Below, piece after piece: positions 28,380-38,143 of a stretch of 64,000 nucleotides of DNA (its first letter is position 1; the number at the start of each line of letters is the position of its first letter). The translations under genes and the position numbers were made by a program. Location of the stretch: contig NZ_LFZW01000001.1 in assembly GCF_001183985.1 (NCBI RefSeq), positions 3,400,059 to 3,464,058 on the forward strand, written 5' to 3'. The stretch is from Peribacillus loiseleuriae (GTDB taxonomy: Bacteria > Bacillota > Bacilli > Bacillales > DSM-1321). The notes below the pieces were generated by a model. It was given only the letters and a program-made list of their open reading frames with translations. It ran no database searches and was not told the origin of the DNA.

Positions 28380-29501
28380 TTAGAGAAACGTAAATGGATC
28401 CGTATGAATTTCCGAGGCTATAAATTCAACAGATAGTCCTTGCACACCGCAGCGAGCAGCCATGACGTTCGCTACTCCCTTTTTCATAACCTTTTCCACA
28501 TTATGCCCCGGATCAATAATATTTAATCCCATCGCTTTTGCATCGTGCGCGATATGATAATACATATCACCCGTTACATACACATCGGCACCTTTGAATA
28601 TCGCTTGGGTGAAATACTTATTTCCATCTCCACCTAGAACTGCGACTTTTTTTACCAATGTCTGACGGTTTCCTACCATGCGGACCGTATCAACCTCGAG
28701 TGTCTTCTTCACATGGCCCGCGAATTGCTCAAGTGTCATTTCTTCTTTCAATGTACCAATCCTACCGAGACCCAATACTTCCCCTGTGTTATCTAGCTCA
28801 TATAGATCATAAGCAGGCTCTTCATAAGGATGTGCCTTGATCAGAGCCGAGAGAAGTTTTCGCTCAATCGTCTCAGGATAAATCGTTTCAATTCGTACCT
28901 CAGCAACACTTTCGATGATTCCTTTTGAACCTATCGTCGGATTACTTCCCTCTTGCGGTAAAAATCTGCCCGTTCCTTCCATCGAAAACGAACAATCACT
29001 ATAGTTGCCAATCGCACCTGCTCCAGCTTTGCCAATTGCTACTCTCACTGTATCCGCAGTATCCACTGGAACATATACGACAAGTTTCTTCAGCTTCACT
29101 TCATGTGTAGGTACGAGCACTTCCGGATTTTGCAACTCTAATGCATCAGCCAATAAATCATTTACTCCTCCTTTTGCCACGTCCAAATTTGTATGCGCAG
29201 CATAGACCGCGATGTCATGCTTAATTAACTTTTCAATCACTTGGCCGCTTGTTTCCGTCATATCAATTTTTTTCAATGGACGAAAAATAAATGGATGATG
29301 CGCAATAATTAGCTCGGCCCCTGCCTCGATTGCTTCATCAACCACTTCTGGAACTACATCAAGGGCAATCAATACTTTTGTTACAGGCCTTTTCAAACTG
29401 CCGATTTGGAGGCCGATCGGATCGTTTTCCATAGCTGCGTATCGCTTAGGTGAAAACTGTTCAAATAATTCAATGATTTGGTAACCATTGGCTGTTTTCA
29501 T
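28380..29501 (-). CDS. yqfO: Nif3-like dinuclear metal protein YqfO
   Basis: 373 residues of the NIF3/DUF34 family (annotated as GTP cyclohydrolase type 2 homologue; true function unsettled). Metal ligands are visible in IIAHHPFIF, AAHTNLDVAKGG and the C-terminal HNVEKVMKKGV. The middle insertion of about 130 residues, with KLVVYVPVDTADTVR and HPYEEPAYDLYEL, is the regulatory PII-like domain typical of Gram-positive members. Its ATG overlaps the trmK stop by 4 bp, so the two are translationally coupled. Confidence 0.92.
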   Translation of the reverse strand: MKTANGYQIIELFEQFSPKRYAAMENDPIGLQIGSLKRPVTKVLIALDVVPEVVDEAIEAGAELIIAHHPFIFRPLKKIDMTETSGQVIEKLIKHDIAVYAAHTNLDVAKGGVNDLLADALELQNPEVLVPTHEVKLKKLVVYVPVDTADTVRVAIGKAGAGAIGNYSDCSFSMEGTGRFLPQEGSNPTIGSKGIIESVAEVRIETIYPETIERKLLSALIKAHPYEEPAYDLYELDNTGEVLGLGRIGTLKEEMTLEQFAGHVKKTLEVDTVRMVGNRQTLVKKVAVLGGDGNKYFTQAIFKGADVYVTGDMYYHIAHDAKAMGLNIIDPGHNVEKVMKKGVANVMAARCGVQGLSVEFIASEIHTDPFTFL

Positions 29502-30208
29502 ATCCCAAGTACCTCCTCAAGCTTTTGAAGCTGATTCATTAATTCCTGACGCTTGCTGTTTGTTGCAGCATTCTGACTCTTTTCATCCATCTCTCTGATA
29601 ATTCTTTGCCAATGTTCCTTTTCTAATTTCCACTTTTTCAAAAATACTTCATGACGCTCCTCCATTAAAAATGGTCCAAAAAGCAGAGCCGATTCAGCAT
29701 GATTTGCATATGGCTTGGCAGGTAGTCCTCGTTCAGCAATTAATATTTCGTAAATTTTCCCATCCTCTTCAAGAATTTCTTCATTCACCAATTCCCAATC
29801 ATTTTCAAGCAGCCACTGACGGACCATATTTGACCCCACATTTGGCTGAAGAACAAGCCTCGTTACGGCACCAAGCTTATCTTTCCCATTTTCAAGAATG
29901 GCAGAAATTAATATACCACCCATTCCAGCAATTGTGATGCATGTTGCCTCATCAGACACTAACACATCAAGGCCATTTCCTAACCGTACATCTATTTGAT
30001 CTTCTAATTCCGTCTGCTTCACTTGTTTTTTTGCCGATTGAAAGGGCCCTTCCACTACTTCTCCCGCAATTGCTTTTGCGGATATCCCTTTCTGAACCGC
30101 ATAACAGGGCAAATACGCATGATCTGATCCGATATCAGCCAACACGCTCCCTTTTGGTATATATGTAGCAACTCGTTCTAATCTCATCGACAGTTTTTCA
30201 TGATTCAT
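29498..30208 (-). CDS. trmK: tRNA (adenine(22)-N1)-methyltransferase TrmK
   Basis: 236-residue SAM-dependent methyltransferase making m1A22 in tRNA. Motif I reads VLADIGSDHAYLP, and further family segments are ITIAGMGG, LQPNVGSNMVRQWL and a C-terminal coiled coil (NQLQKLEEVLG). I start at ATG 30208, with GAGAGATGATAACT before it; the frame extends to 30349 but that part reads as non-coding. Operon with yqfO. Confidence 0.94.
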   Translation of the reverse strand: MNHEKLSMRLERVATYIPKGSVLADIGSDHAYLPCYAVQKGISAKAIAGEVVEGPFQSAKKQVKQTELEDQIDVRLGNGLDVLVSDEATCITIAGMGGILISAILENGKDKLGAVTRLVLQPNVGSNMVRQWLLENDWELVNEEILEEDGKIYEILIAERGLPAKPYANHAESALLFGPFLMEERHEVFLKKWKLEKEHWQRIIREMDEKSQNAATNSKRQELMNQLQKLEEVLGI

Positions 30209-30496
30209 AGTTATCATCTCTCTTTTCAATTTAAAGCCAAACACATTGGCATCGTACATAAAGTATAACAAATATTGATAAGAACTGCGATTATAAGAAA
30301 AACTCAGGCAATAGCATAAGCCAAGCAAGCTAGGGCCTGAACTTAGCACTCACCATACACTTATAATCTGAATGTATTCCCTTTTTTAGAGGGCGCCTCT
30401 TGGTCAATATTTTTTCGATTAATGCAATAACATCTGTTTCATATTTTGCATTACCAATTCTTTTCGCACTTGAAACAGGAATAAATTTATTTATCT

Positions 30497-30564
30497 TTGA
30501 CATTTTTAACACTAAGCGAATATAATTGTTACCATCAAATAAAGTTTCCTTAAGGAAACTTTAT
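30497..30564 (+). promoter_or_regulatory. mntH promoter with MntR operator
   Basis: -35 TTGACA (30497-30502) and -10 TATAAT (30521-30526), both consensus, are 18 bp apart. From 30539 to 30564 runs a perfect 26-bp palindrome with core AGTTTCCTTAAGGAAACT, close to the recalled MntR site of B. subtilis mntH (TTTGCCTTAAGGAAAC). It covers the region just after +1, so manganese-bound MntR would block transcription. Confidence 0.9.
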
Positions 30565-30596
30565 CGGTCAAACCAAAAAAGGAGGTTGCCAAATTC

Positions 30597-31862
30597 ATGG
30601 CTAATTCGAAGGGACTGACACAATCTGCTTCTCATTCATTAAGTGGAGATGCTAAAGGTATGAAACGATTGCTGCCTTTTTTAGGCCCTGCTTTTATTGC
30701 AGCTGTCGCATATATTGACCCTGGTAATTATGCTACAAATATAGCAGCCGGTTCGAAATATGGTTACACATTACTATGGGTCATTTTCGCTTCTAATTTA
30801 ATGGCTGCATTAATCCAAACCATGTCAGCTAAATTAGGAATCGCGACAGGAAAAAATCTCGCTGAGGTATCCCGTGAGCGATTTTCAAAAAAAACTTCCA
30901 TCATGTTATGGATCCAAGCAGAAATTGTTATTATGGCTACAGACTTAGCTGAATTTATCGGCGCAGCTCTCGGCCTATATTTACTTTTTGATCTTCCACT
31001 CATAACGTCTGCAATTATTGCTGCTATCGGTTCATTTGCTATTTTAGAAATTCAAAGAAGAGGCGTACGTACATTAGAGGCAGTTATTACAGGAATGATT
31101 TTTGTTGTCGTGATTGCATTTGGTATTCAAGTCTTTTTTGCACAACCTGATACTTCTTCTGTTCTTTCAGGACTCTTTACACCTAAATTTGAAAATGTAG
31201 ATAGCATTTTAATTTCTGCTGGGATGCTTGGAGCGACTGTTATGCCACATGCCATTTATTTACATTCTGCTTTAACACAGAATAGAATAGTCGGAAAAAA
31301 TGATAGTGAACGAAAAAAAATCTTTCGTTTTGAGTTAGTTGATGTCATGATTGCTATGCTCATTGCCGGCGCAATCAATGCTAGTATGTTAATCGTAGCT
31401 GCGGCGCTTTTTCATAAAAATGGTTTATTCGTCGAGGATTTAGATGTCGCTTTTAATCAATTTAGCGTATTACTCGGTCCTTCTGTAGCGATATTTTTCG
31501 GTATTGGCCTATTATCGGCAGGACTTTCAAGTTCTTCTGTTGGTACGATGACGGGTGATATCGTCATGCAGGGTTTTATCAAAAGAAGAGTACCGATCTA
31601 TTTAAGACGAATTATTACGATGATTCCGCCGTTAGCAATCATTATGATGGGTGTTAACCCATCTAAGGCTCTCGTTATGAGTCAAGTAGTCCTTTCTTTT
31701 GGAATCGCGTTTGCTTTAGTGCCATTAATCATGTTTACGAGTAACCAAAAAATTATGGGTAATCTTACAAACCACCGAATAACAACGATAATCGCTTGGA
31801 TTGTCGCGATCTTAATTATTTGTCTCAATTTATTTTTATTGTATTCTACCTTATTTGGATAA
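30597..31862 (+). CDS. mntH: Manganese transporter MntH (Nramp family)
   Basis: 421-residue proton-coupled Mn2+ importer with 11 helices. Helix 1 carries the metal motif DPGNYATN (Asp, Asn ligands), and helix 6 has AGMLGATVMPHAIYLHSAL, matching the conserved MPH motif. GGAGGTTGCCAAATTC precedes ATG. Regulation by MntR is read from the operator upstream. It supplies Mn to enzymes such as the SodA encoded in this window. Inserted between trmK and cccA, where B. subtilis has no such gene. Confidence 0.96.
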   Translation: MANSKGLTQSASHSLSGDAKGMKRLLPFLGPAFIAAVAYIDPGNYATNIAAGSKYGYTLLWVIFASNLMAALIQTMSAKLGIATGKNLAEVSRERFSKKTSIMLWIQAEIVIMATDLAEFIGAALGLYLLFDLPLITSAIIAAIGSFAILEIQRRGVRTLEAVITGMIFVVVIAFGIQVFFAQPDTSSVLSGLFTPKFENVDSILISAGMLGATVMPHAIYLHSALTQNRIVGKNDSERKKIFRFELVDVMIAMLIAGAINASMLIVAAALFHKNGLFVEDLDVAFNQFSVLLGPSVAIFFGIGLLSAGLSSSSVGTMTGDIVMQGFIKRRVPIYLRRIITMIPPLAIIMMGVNPSKALVMSQVVLSFGIAFALVPLIMFTSNQKIMGNLTNHRITTIIAWIVAILIICLNLFLLYSTLFG

Positions 31863-31916
31863 CTTTTATTGTTACACGATTACACGAACCATCCATGCCG
31901 GAAACTACGTATAGTC

Positions 31917-31958
31917 AAAAGAGCAGATGCCCAAATTTTATTGGAATCTGCTCTTTTT
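31917..31958 (+). terminator. Terminator after mntH
   Basis: AAGAGCAGAT pairs with ATCTGCTCTT, followed by TTTTT. Confidence 0.85.
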
Positions 31959-32093
31959 CAATTTGACGCGTATATTCTCGAGTTGACGTATAATTACATT
32001 CTTTCGTCGATGTTCTATTTTACGGAACTCGCTGCGTGTGAGATGGTTCACCCAAGTGGATCCGTCAAAATTCTTGCCTTATGAGAGAATTCC

Positions 32094-32131
32094 TAAAAAA
32101 ACAGCAGCATTCCATATAGAAATGCTGCTAC
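32094..32131 (-). terminator. Terminator after cccA
   Basis: GCAGCATTTC and GAATGCTGC form the stem on the minus strand, followed by TGTTTTTTT, ten bases past the stop codon. Confidence 0.87.
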
Positions 32132-32140
32132 CCGCTTACA

Positions 32141-32509
32141 TTATTTCAAACCATGAATAAATTCCGCCATCGCATCGATACTACCTTCTGGAATCAATCC
32201 TGCTGGCATTGGGCCTTTACCATTTTTGATGACATTTTTGATTTCATCCACTGATAAATGATCGCCTACGCCAGCTAATTTAGGACCCACTCCACCTTCA
32301 TAGTTTCCTCCGTGACACCCAATACAACTTTTAGTTTTATACAGTTCCTCTGGTGAAGCAGCAACTTGCTCCCCCGTCTTTTCGCCACCGCCTTCTGCTT
32401 CCTTAGCGATGTTTTTTGCATCACCAAGCCCCTTGAAAGAAAGCATGAACATCAAGCCAATTCCAAGCACCATAATAAGAATAAATGGAATAACTGGATT
32501 GCGTTTCAT
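32141..32509 (-). CDS. cccA: Cytochrome c550
   Basis: 122 residues: an N-terminal membrane anchor (residues 7-26), a Gly/Glu linker of about 25 residues, then a small class I cytochrome c domain. The heme site is CIGCHG and the sixth ligand Met lies in NGKGPMPAG. It carries electrons on the outer membrane face to a cytochrome c oxidase. TAGGGAGGTAATTCT precedes ATG. Position next to the sigA operon is as in B. subtilis. Confidence 0.95.
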   Translation of the reverse strand: MKRNPVIPFILIMVLGIGLMFMLSFKGLGDAKNIAKEAEGGGEKTGEQVAASPEELYKTKSCIGCHGGNYEGGVGPKLAGVGDHLSVDEIKNVIKNGKGPMPAGLIPEGSIDAMAEFIHGLK

Positions 32510-32707
32510 AGAATTACCTCCCTATGTATTACTATTCTGTCCATAATAAATAAATATACAGGCATCTTTAGTTTACTAGAAAAAAGAAATAAGGAAAAGA
32601 CCTAAACACGAATAACTTATATAATTTCTTATTTAAGGCAAATTTATCCTGTCTCCGATAAAGTATTTATAAACTTATAGAAAAAAACAATGGAATATTT
32701 TTTATTT

Positions 32708-33256
32708 TCAAAAATTAATGTATAATCTAACTATGATGTAAAAAATTACTGTTAATCCCAATATTCCCGAAACTAGGAAATATATCATTTTCAACTTTTT
32801 ACCTAAAACAAACCAAATCACACAATTGACAATTAAAAGTACATATAGGACGATTGCTTGTCCAGAAGCCATGTACTCAGCAGTTTGTATCGTCGCTAAC
32901 AGTAATACAATCGTGGAACCAATAAGTGGAAACTGATATTGAATATTGTTCTTATAAAATAATAGGGTACAGATAATTAGAGAAAAAAGTAAAAAATAGG
33001 TCAGACCCATTTGCAAACCATCAGCAAATTGAGTAAAATAATTCAAAAATAGAGTAAAAAATAAAAGGAGTACTACGATGCCATAAAGATAATTTGCTTT
33101 TTTTCTTGAAGTTGTCCTAGTTGAGTTGGTAGGATTCACTTCTTCACCGCCGCTGTAAAGCACGAGTAAATAATCACAATATTGTTCTGGCAGTAATCTG
33201 TTCCTTTTCCAGTAAATAATTTCTTGGATAATGACTTTCTTTCGCGTCTCGTTCAT
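32708..33256 (-). CDS. Hypothetical membrane protein between cccA and sigA
   Basis: 182 residues. A soluble N-terminal segment (IIYWKRNRLLPEQYCDYLL) is followed by a linker and five or six membrane helices. The WKRN.LLPEQYCD..L pattern recurs, as far as I recall, in unassigned Bacillales membrane proteins, but I cannot name a function. AGGATG precedes ATG. The 200-bp gap to cccA and the gap to the sigA stop (with repeat R3) suggest its own transcript. Confidence 0.75.
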   Translation of the reverse strand: MNETRKKVIIQEIIYWKRNRLLPEQYCDYLLVLYSGGEEVNPTNSTRTTSRKKANYLYGIVVLLLFFTLFLNYFTQFADGLQMGLTYFLLFSLIICTLLFYKNNIQYQFPLIGSTIVLLLATIQTAEYMASGQAIVLYVLLIVNCVIWFVLGKKLKMIYFLVSGILGLTVIFYIIVRLYINF

Positions 33257-33349
33257 ATACGCACATCCTAAAGCAATCGTTTATTAACTATATCGGTAGA
33301 TTACATACATTCTTTAGCCTGAGCGCCTTTATGTGCTAGTAAACAAAAT

Positions 33350-33431
33350 AAAGGTCAGACCCTCCATCTATATATCGTTTAGATGACACAATAAACGATA
33401 TATAGAGTGTTAGGTCAGACCTTAGGTTTTT
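33350..33431. repeat. GGGTCAGACC inverted-repeat element, copy R3
   Basis: AAAGGTCAGACCCTCCATCT at one end and TGTTAGGTCAGACCTTAGG at the other. The inner palindrome TATATATCGTTTA / AATAAACGATATATAG is shared with copy R2. It ends 24 bp from the sigA stop codon and is likely the operon terminator. Confidence 0.85.
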
Positions 33432-33455
33432 AAAAAATCTACATGAAGGGATATC

Positions 33456-34589
33456 TTATTCTAAGAAGTCTTTCAAACGTTTGCTTCGGCTTGGGTGTCT
33501 TAGTTTACGCAGTGCCTTCGCTTCGATTTGACGGATACGTTCTCTCGTAACACCAAATACTTTGCCTACTTCTTCAAGTGTGCGTGTACGACCATCATCA
33601 AGACCAAAGCGAAGACGAAGTACGTTTTCTTCACGGTCTGTTAGTGTATCCAGAACATCCTCAAGCTGTTCTTTCAATAACTCGTAGGCAGCATGCTCAG
33701 AAGGTGATGTCGCATCTTGATCTTCAATGAAGTCACCTAAATGGGAGTCATCTTCTTCCCCAATTGGCGTTTCTAGTGATACTGGCTCTTGTGCAATTTT
33801 CAAGATTTCACGAACTTTTTCAGGAGTCAAATCCATGTCTTCAGCAATTTCTTCTGGAGAAGGTTCTCGGCCAAGATCCTGAAGCAATTGTCTTTGAACA
33901 CGAATTAACTTATTGATCGTCTCAACCATATGCACAGGAATCCGAATCGTACGTGCTTGGTCGGCAATCGCACGAGTAATGGCTTGGCGGATCCACCATG
34001 TGGCGTACGTACTAAATTTGAATCCTTTACGATAATCAAACTTCTCGACAGCTTTAATCAAACCCATATTTCCTTCTTGGATAAGATCTAAGAAGAGCAT
34101 TCCTCGGCCTACATAGCGTTTAGCAATACTTACTACTAGTCGAAGGTTCGCTTCAGCTAAACGGCGTTTTGCTTCTTCATCGCCTTCTTCGATACGCTCT
34201 GCAAGGGATACTTCTTCTTCGGCAGATAATAAATCCACTCGGCCGATTTCTTTCAAATACATGCGAACAGGGTCGTTAATTTTCACCCCTGGTGGTACAC
34301 TTAAATCGTTTAAATCAAACTCTTCTTCTTTTTCCAATTCTTGAACATTTGGATCATCCTCGTCTTCTTCCTCACCATCCGTAAGAATTTCGACGCCATG
34401 CTCACCTAAAAATTCGTAGAACTCATCCATATGATCTGAATCTAGTTCAAAACTCCCGAGTCGCGCTGCAATCTTTTCAAGGGATAATGACCCTTTCTTT
34501 TTCCCTAACTCAAGCAATTGTTCTTTCACCTGATCAAGATTCAAATCATTATTGTCAACCTCTTTGGAACGTGCTGATTTTTCAGCCAT
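33456..34589 (-). CDS. sigA: RNA polymerase primary sigma factor SigA
   Basis: 377-residue housekeeping sigma-70 factor. Region 1.1 is acidic and includes [19 protein letters not shown]. Region 1.2 is [11 protein letters not shown], regions 2.1-2.4 run from [18 protein letters not shown] to [16 protein letters not shown], region 3 follows [10 protein letters not shown], and region 4.2 is [23 protein letters not shown] 34589 has AAGGAGGGGAACAA before it; the frame opens six codons earlier. Third gene of yqxD-dnaG-sigA. Confidence 0.98.
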   Translation of the reverse strand: MAEKSARSKEVDNNDLNLDQVKEQLLELGKKKGSLSLEKIAARLGSFELDSDHMDEFYEFLGEHGVEILTDGEEEDEDDPNVQELEKEEEFDLNDLSVPPGVKINDPVRMYLKEIGRVDLLSAEEEVSLAERIEEGDEEAKRRLAEANLRLVVSIAKRYVGRGMLFLDLIQEGNMGLIKAVEKFDYRKGFKFSTYATWWIRQAITRAIADQARTIRIPVHMVETINKLIRVQRQLLQDLGREPSPEEIAEDMDLTPEKVREILKIAQEPVSLETPIGEEDDSHLGDFIEDQDATSPSEHAAYELLKEQLEDVLDTLTDREENVLRLRFGLDDGRTRTLEEVGKVFGVTRERIRQIEAKALRKLRHPSRSKRLKDFLE

Positions 34590-34627
34590 TTGTTCCCCTC
34601 CTTCCAAAACTTACACAATTCAACCAA

Positions 34628-36436
34628 CTATAATAATTTTCGTAATTGAATAATTTCCATACCAATCTCTGCCGCTTTAAGATGATCACTGCGGCGTTCT
34701 GCTTCTTTTCGTTCTGCTTCTTTTTCTTTTATCATTAACATCTTTTCATATTTCAACACTTGATTTAGATAATCTGTCAGCTCTTTGTCGGTAACTTCCT
34801 CATTCACTGACATCATTTCTATCTCAGAAACAATTCTTCTCAAGTTTTGATCAGGCAGGTATGTTAAGAAAAAACTCGCATCAGGCTCGTGGCCATCTTC
34901 ATAAAATGCATATAAGTACGTAATAATCGCTTGATGTTCATCTACATGAAAAACGGTCGTTCCGAGCAGCGCTTGAATTTTCGCGGTGATTTCCCTGCTT
35001 TTTAACATATGGGCAATCATCATTCGTTCAGCGTTATAATGAGCGGGTCTAAGCTTTCGCTCATATTGTAAAGAATTCATTTTAGGAGGAGCAGGCGAAG
35101 TAATATTCCCTTTCTTTTTTTCCGAGAAAAAAACTTGCCGTTGTTGCTGCTCTAGCGCATCCAATGAAAGGGAGAATTCAGAAGAAAGTTGACGCAAATA
35201 ATGATCTCTTTCAACCGGATTTGCAAGCCTTGAAATCTCCTGTAGTATATCTTCAATATATTGAATGCGATCTCCTTCATTATTTAAGTTTTTTCCTTTA
35301 CGAAGGAAAAGCATTTTAAATGCCATATGTGTCAAACTGGCCCCTATTACTTCAGAATTAAAGCTTTTCTCGCCATATTTCTTTATGTAGTCATCGGGGT
35401 CAAGTTGATCAGGCATGACGGCTACCTTCACTTGAAATCCGCTTTGAAGAAGCATATTTAGTGACCTGTTTGCTGCGTTCATTCCAGCGGAGTCTGAATC
35501 ATAGCATATCAAAACCTGGTCGGTATTCCGCTTAAGCATTTGAATATGCTGTTCAGTCAAGGAAGTTCCCATTGTTGCTACCGATTGTTCAACACCTGCA
35601 CGGACAGCTGAAATGCAATCAGCAAATCCTTCAAATATGACAACTTGTTCTTTCTTCCGAATATGTGGCCTTGCAGTATGAAAATTATACAAAACCTGAC
35701 TTTTATTAAATACCGGTGTTTCGGGACTGTTTAAATATTTCGGCTCATCCTGACCAAGGGCTCTCCCCGAAAACGCAACCGTATTACTTTGATGATCCAT
35801 AATGGGAAACATGATTCGATTTCGAAAACGATCAAAGTAGGTGCCATCTCTTTCTCGTAAAATGGTCAAACCAGCTTTTTCTAAAAGCTCCGGCTCATAT
35901 CCCCTCTTTGTGAGGAATTTATACACAAAGTCCCACGAATCCAATGAATAGCCAATTTGGAATTTTTCGATGGCTTCTTCCGTAAATCCCCGTTGAAGTA
36001 AATATTCTAATGCGTCTTGCCCCTCTTTTGTATTGACAAGGAGATGATGATAGAATTTTTTCAAAAGATCATGTGCTTCAATAATCTGTTTAGATTCAAC
36101 CGGGATCTGAGGGCGAGATGATTCTTGGTTTATTTCGACATCTAATGGGATATTTCCTTTTTCAGCAACCTTTTTGGCGGCCTCGATAAAGCTGTAGCCT
36201 TCAATATCCATTAAAAAAGTAAACACATTGCCACCTGCTCCACAGCCAAAACAATGAAAGATTTGCTTATCAGCTGATACTGAAAAGGAAGGGGTGCTTT
36301 CACCATGAAACGGACAAAGGCCGAAATAATTTCGCCCTTGTTTTTTTAGCTGGACGTATTCGCCAATTAAATCGACGATATCCACAGCTTCTCGGATTTG
36401 ATTTAATTTTTCATCTTCTATTCGGGCATTCGCCAT
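34628..36436 (-). CDS. dnaG: DNA primase
   Basis: 602 residues; makes RNA primers at the fork. The N-terminal zinc ribbon has CPFH and FHCFGCGAGG (CHC2 type). The central RNA polymerase core with Toprim includes VIFEGFADCISAVRAG and ICYDSDSAGMNAA. The C-terminal part is the helicase-binding domain with a Lys/Glu-rich coiled coil (EKEAERKEAERR). AATTGTAAGGTGAAAAT precedes ATG. Classic macromolecular synthesis operon with sigA. Confidence 0.97.
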   Translation of the reverse strand: MANARIEDEKLNQIREAVDIVDLIGEYVQLKKQGRNYFGLCPFHGESTPSFSVSADKQIFHCFGCGAGGNVFTFLMDIEGYSFIEAAKKVAEKGNIPLDVEINQESSRPQIPVESKQIIEAHDLLKKFYHHLLVNTKEGQDALEYLLQRGFTEEAIEKFQIGYSLDSWDFVYKFLTKRGYEPELLEKAGLTILRERDGTYFDRFRNRIMFPIMDHQSNTVAFSGRALGQDEPKYLNSPETPVFNKSQVLYNFHTARPHIRKKEQVVIFEGFADCISAVRAGVEQSVATMGTSLTEQHIQMLKRNTDQVLICYDSDSAGMNAANRSLNMLLQSGFQVKVAVMPDQLDPDDYIKKYGEKSFNSEVIGASLTHMAFKMLFLRKGKNLNNEGDRIQYIEDILQEISRLANPVERDHYLRQLSSEFSLSLDALEQQQRQVFFSEKKKGNITSPAPPKMNSLQYERKLRPAHYNAERMMIAHMLKSREITAKIQALLGTTVFHVDEHQAIITYLYAFYEDGHEPDASFFLTYLPDQNLRRIVSEIEMMSVNEEVTDKELTDYLNQVLKYEKMLMIKEKEAERKEAERRSDHLKAAEIGMEIIQLRKLL

Positions 36437-36465
36437 ATTTTCACCTTACAATTCGGTGTTTGTTC

Positions 36466-36969
36466 TTAATTCGACACAGATCCGTCATTTCCTGCAAAGT
36501 TCGACAAAATTTCCATAAGTTTTTCAACATATGCTTTTCTGTCTTCCTTTGTAAACGATTTAGGTCCTTTTGTATGCTTACCTTGCCTGCGAAGTTTGGC
36601 AGATTGATAACGCATATCAAGAAGTGACATAATTTTGTCCTCTGTATATTCCTTTCCACGAGGAGAAAGCACATAAACTCGTTTAGCGAGCAGGGTTCCG
36701 GCTAATCCGATATCAGCAGTAATCACGATATCACCTTTTTTTACGGAATTTACAATTTGAAGATCAGCTGCTTCTTTGTCTGCATCCACATAGATCCATT
36801 CACCTTCAGGATCATTCATCATATTTTTATATGAAGCGACAAAAACAACCGAAACATCAAAAGGTTTTGCACAGTGCAATGTTTCACTTTTTACGGGACA
36901 CGCATCAGCATCTACATAAATCGTTGGTTTTTCATTCATCATAAGTACTAATTCTACATCTTTCTGCAT
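36466..36969 (-). CDS. yqxD: DUF188 (YaiI/YqxD) family protein
   Basis: 167 residues of the YaiI/YqxD/DUF188 family, a PIN-like fold of unknown role. Signature acidic motifs are IYVDADACPVK near the start and VITADIGLAG in the middle, then LSPRGKEYTEDKI and LRRQGKHTKGPK. I choose ATG 36969, with GAAGGAG 11 bp before it. First gene of the dnaG-sigA operon; a TATAAT-like -10 lies about 140 bp upstream. Confidence 0.85.
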   Translation of the reverse strand: MQKDVELVLMMNEKPTIYVDADACPVKSETLHCAKPFDVSVVFVASYKNMMNDPEGEWIYVDADKEAADLQIVNSVKKGDIVITADIGLAGTLLAKRVYVLSPRGKEYTEDKIMSLLDMRYQSAKLRRQGKHTKGPKSFTKEDRKAYVEKLMEILSNFAGNDGSVSN

Positions 36970-37275
36970 AATCCTTTTTTCTCCTTCGATTCTTTGCCGA
37001 AAAGAACATCTGTCGAATTTTATCATGATGAATTCCTTGACATTCTAATATTTATAGTTTATTCCGTATTAATTAATACTAAACCTAAAATTTCGTTTTT
37101 CTCACAATTTTTTATTATAGTACAATTGTTTAAAAGTTGCCACCATTTCACCTTAAAAAGCTTGGAATCACACGATTGAATTCTTTTTCTATTAGTTTAA
37201 AATCTGTTGGAAGAATATTGGGTGCAAAACCCACTACGTATTCATTACTTTTTTTGTGAATAAAATTCTTAAACC
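36970..37275. other. Leader region of the yqxD-dnaG-sigA operon
   Basis: About 300 bp of A/T-rich sequence, with TATAAT on the minus strand near 37111-37117 as a likely -10 for the operon. No gene or repeat is seen. Confidence 0.45.
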
Positions 37276-37306
37276 ATAAAAAGGAGCCGCCATTTGATAT
37301 AGCGGC
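37276..37306 (-). terminator. Terminator after ppsR
   Basis: GCCGC and GCGGC pair around an 11-base loop on the minus strand, followed by TCCTTTTTAT. Confidence 0.75.
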
Positions 37307-37312
37307 AAACGT

Positions 37313-38119
37313 TTATTTGCGATTATTTATTATATTAATGATGGTGTTAGCTGTTTCTTCCACCGCTTTATTCGTCACATCAATGATTGGGCAATTCAAG
37401 TTTGCAACGATGCTATCAAAATTCTTAAGTTCTTCTTTAATCCGTTCTACATTGGCATAAATCGCATGATCACCTAACCCAAGCGATTTTAAGCGTTCTT
37501 TACGAATCGTGTTCAGTTTTTCAGGACTGATTTTTAACCCAAAACATCGTTCTGGAGGAACGAGATACAACTCTTCCGGTGGGTCAACTTCAGGAACAAG
37601 TGGAACATTCGCAACTTTGTAACGCTTAAGTGCCAAATATTGTGATAAAGGTGTTTTCGATGTTCTTGAGACACCAACAAGAACAATATCAGCTCGAAGA
37701 ATGCCACGCGGGTCACGGCCATCATCATATTTTACCGCAAATTCAATCGCTTCAACTCGTTTGAAGTAGTTATCATCAAGTTTGCGAACAAGCCCTGGCT
37801 CATTGAGTGGCAATGTTTCAGCTCGCTGCTGAAGCATGTCCATAAGCGGCCCAATGATATCATATGCTAATACGTTTTCCATTTCAGCCTGTTCTTTCAT
37901 ATATGCTCGAATATCCGGTTTTATGAGTGTATACGCAATAATTGCCTGATTTAAACTTGCAAGGGCAATCACTTCATCCACACCTTGTTCATCTTCAATA
38001 TACGGAATTCGTTTTATTGAAAAATGATTAGCTGAAAACTGGCTGGCTGCTGCCTTTGTGACAAGTTCTGCTGTTTCACCAATTGAATCGGAAACTACAA
38101 AAATAATCGAACCTTTCAT
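37313..38119 (-). CDS. ppsR: PEP synthase/PPDK regulatory protein (DUF299)
   Basis: 268-residue bifunctional kinase/pyrophosphorylase family (YqfL). It controls pyruvate phosphate dikinase or PEP synthase by ADP-dependent phosphorylation. The P-loop is GVSRTSKTP, the N-terminal motif [10 protein letters not shown] is intact, and [12 protein letters not shown] closes the protein. CTTTAGGGGGGATGGGAAGAA precedes ATG. It follows ccpN by 24 bp, the same pairing as in B. subtilis, where YqfL modulates CcpN activity. Confidence 0.92.
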   Translation of the reverse strand: MKGSIIFVVSDSIGETAELVTKAAASQFSANHFSIKRIPYIEDEQGVDEVIALASLNQAIIAYTLIKPDIRAYMKEQAEMENVLAYDIIGPLMDMLQQRAETLPLNEPGLVRKLDDNYFKRVEAIEFAVKYDDGRDPRGILRADIVLVGVSRTSKTPLSQYLALKRYKVANVPLVPEVDPPEELYLVPPERCFGLKISPEKLNTIRKERLKSLGLGDHAIYANVERIKEELKNFDSIVANLNCPIIDVTNKAVEETANTIINIINNRK

Positions 38120-38143
38120 TTCTTCCCATCCCCCCTAAAGTCT

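Noticed and set aside
30330..30503. 57-60 codon minus-strand frame beginning MSKINKFIPVSSAKR next to the mntH promoter
   Set aside because: Composition is somewhat protein-like, but there is no ribosome-binding site, it overlaps the mntH -35, and I recognise no family.
31869..32084. 71-codon plus-strand frame after mntH
   Set aside because: Runs through the mntH terminator hairpin, and its start follows no ribosome-binding site.
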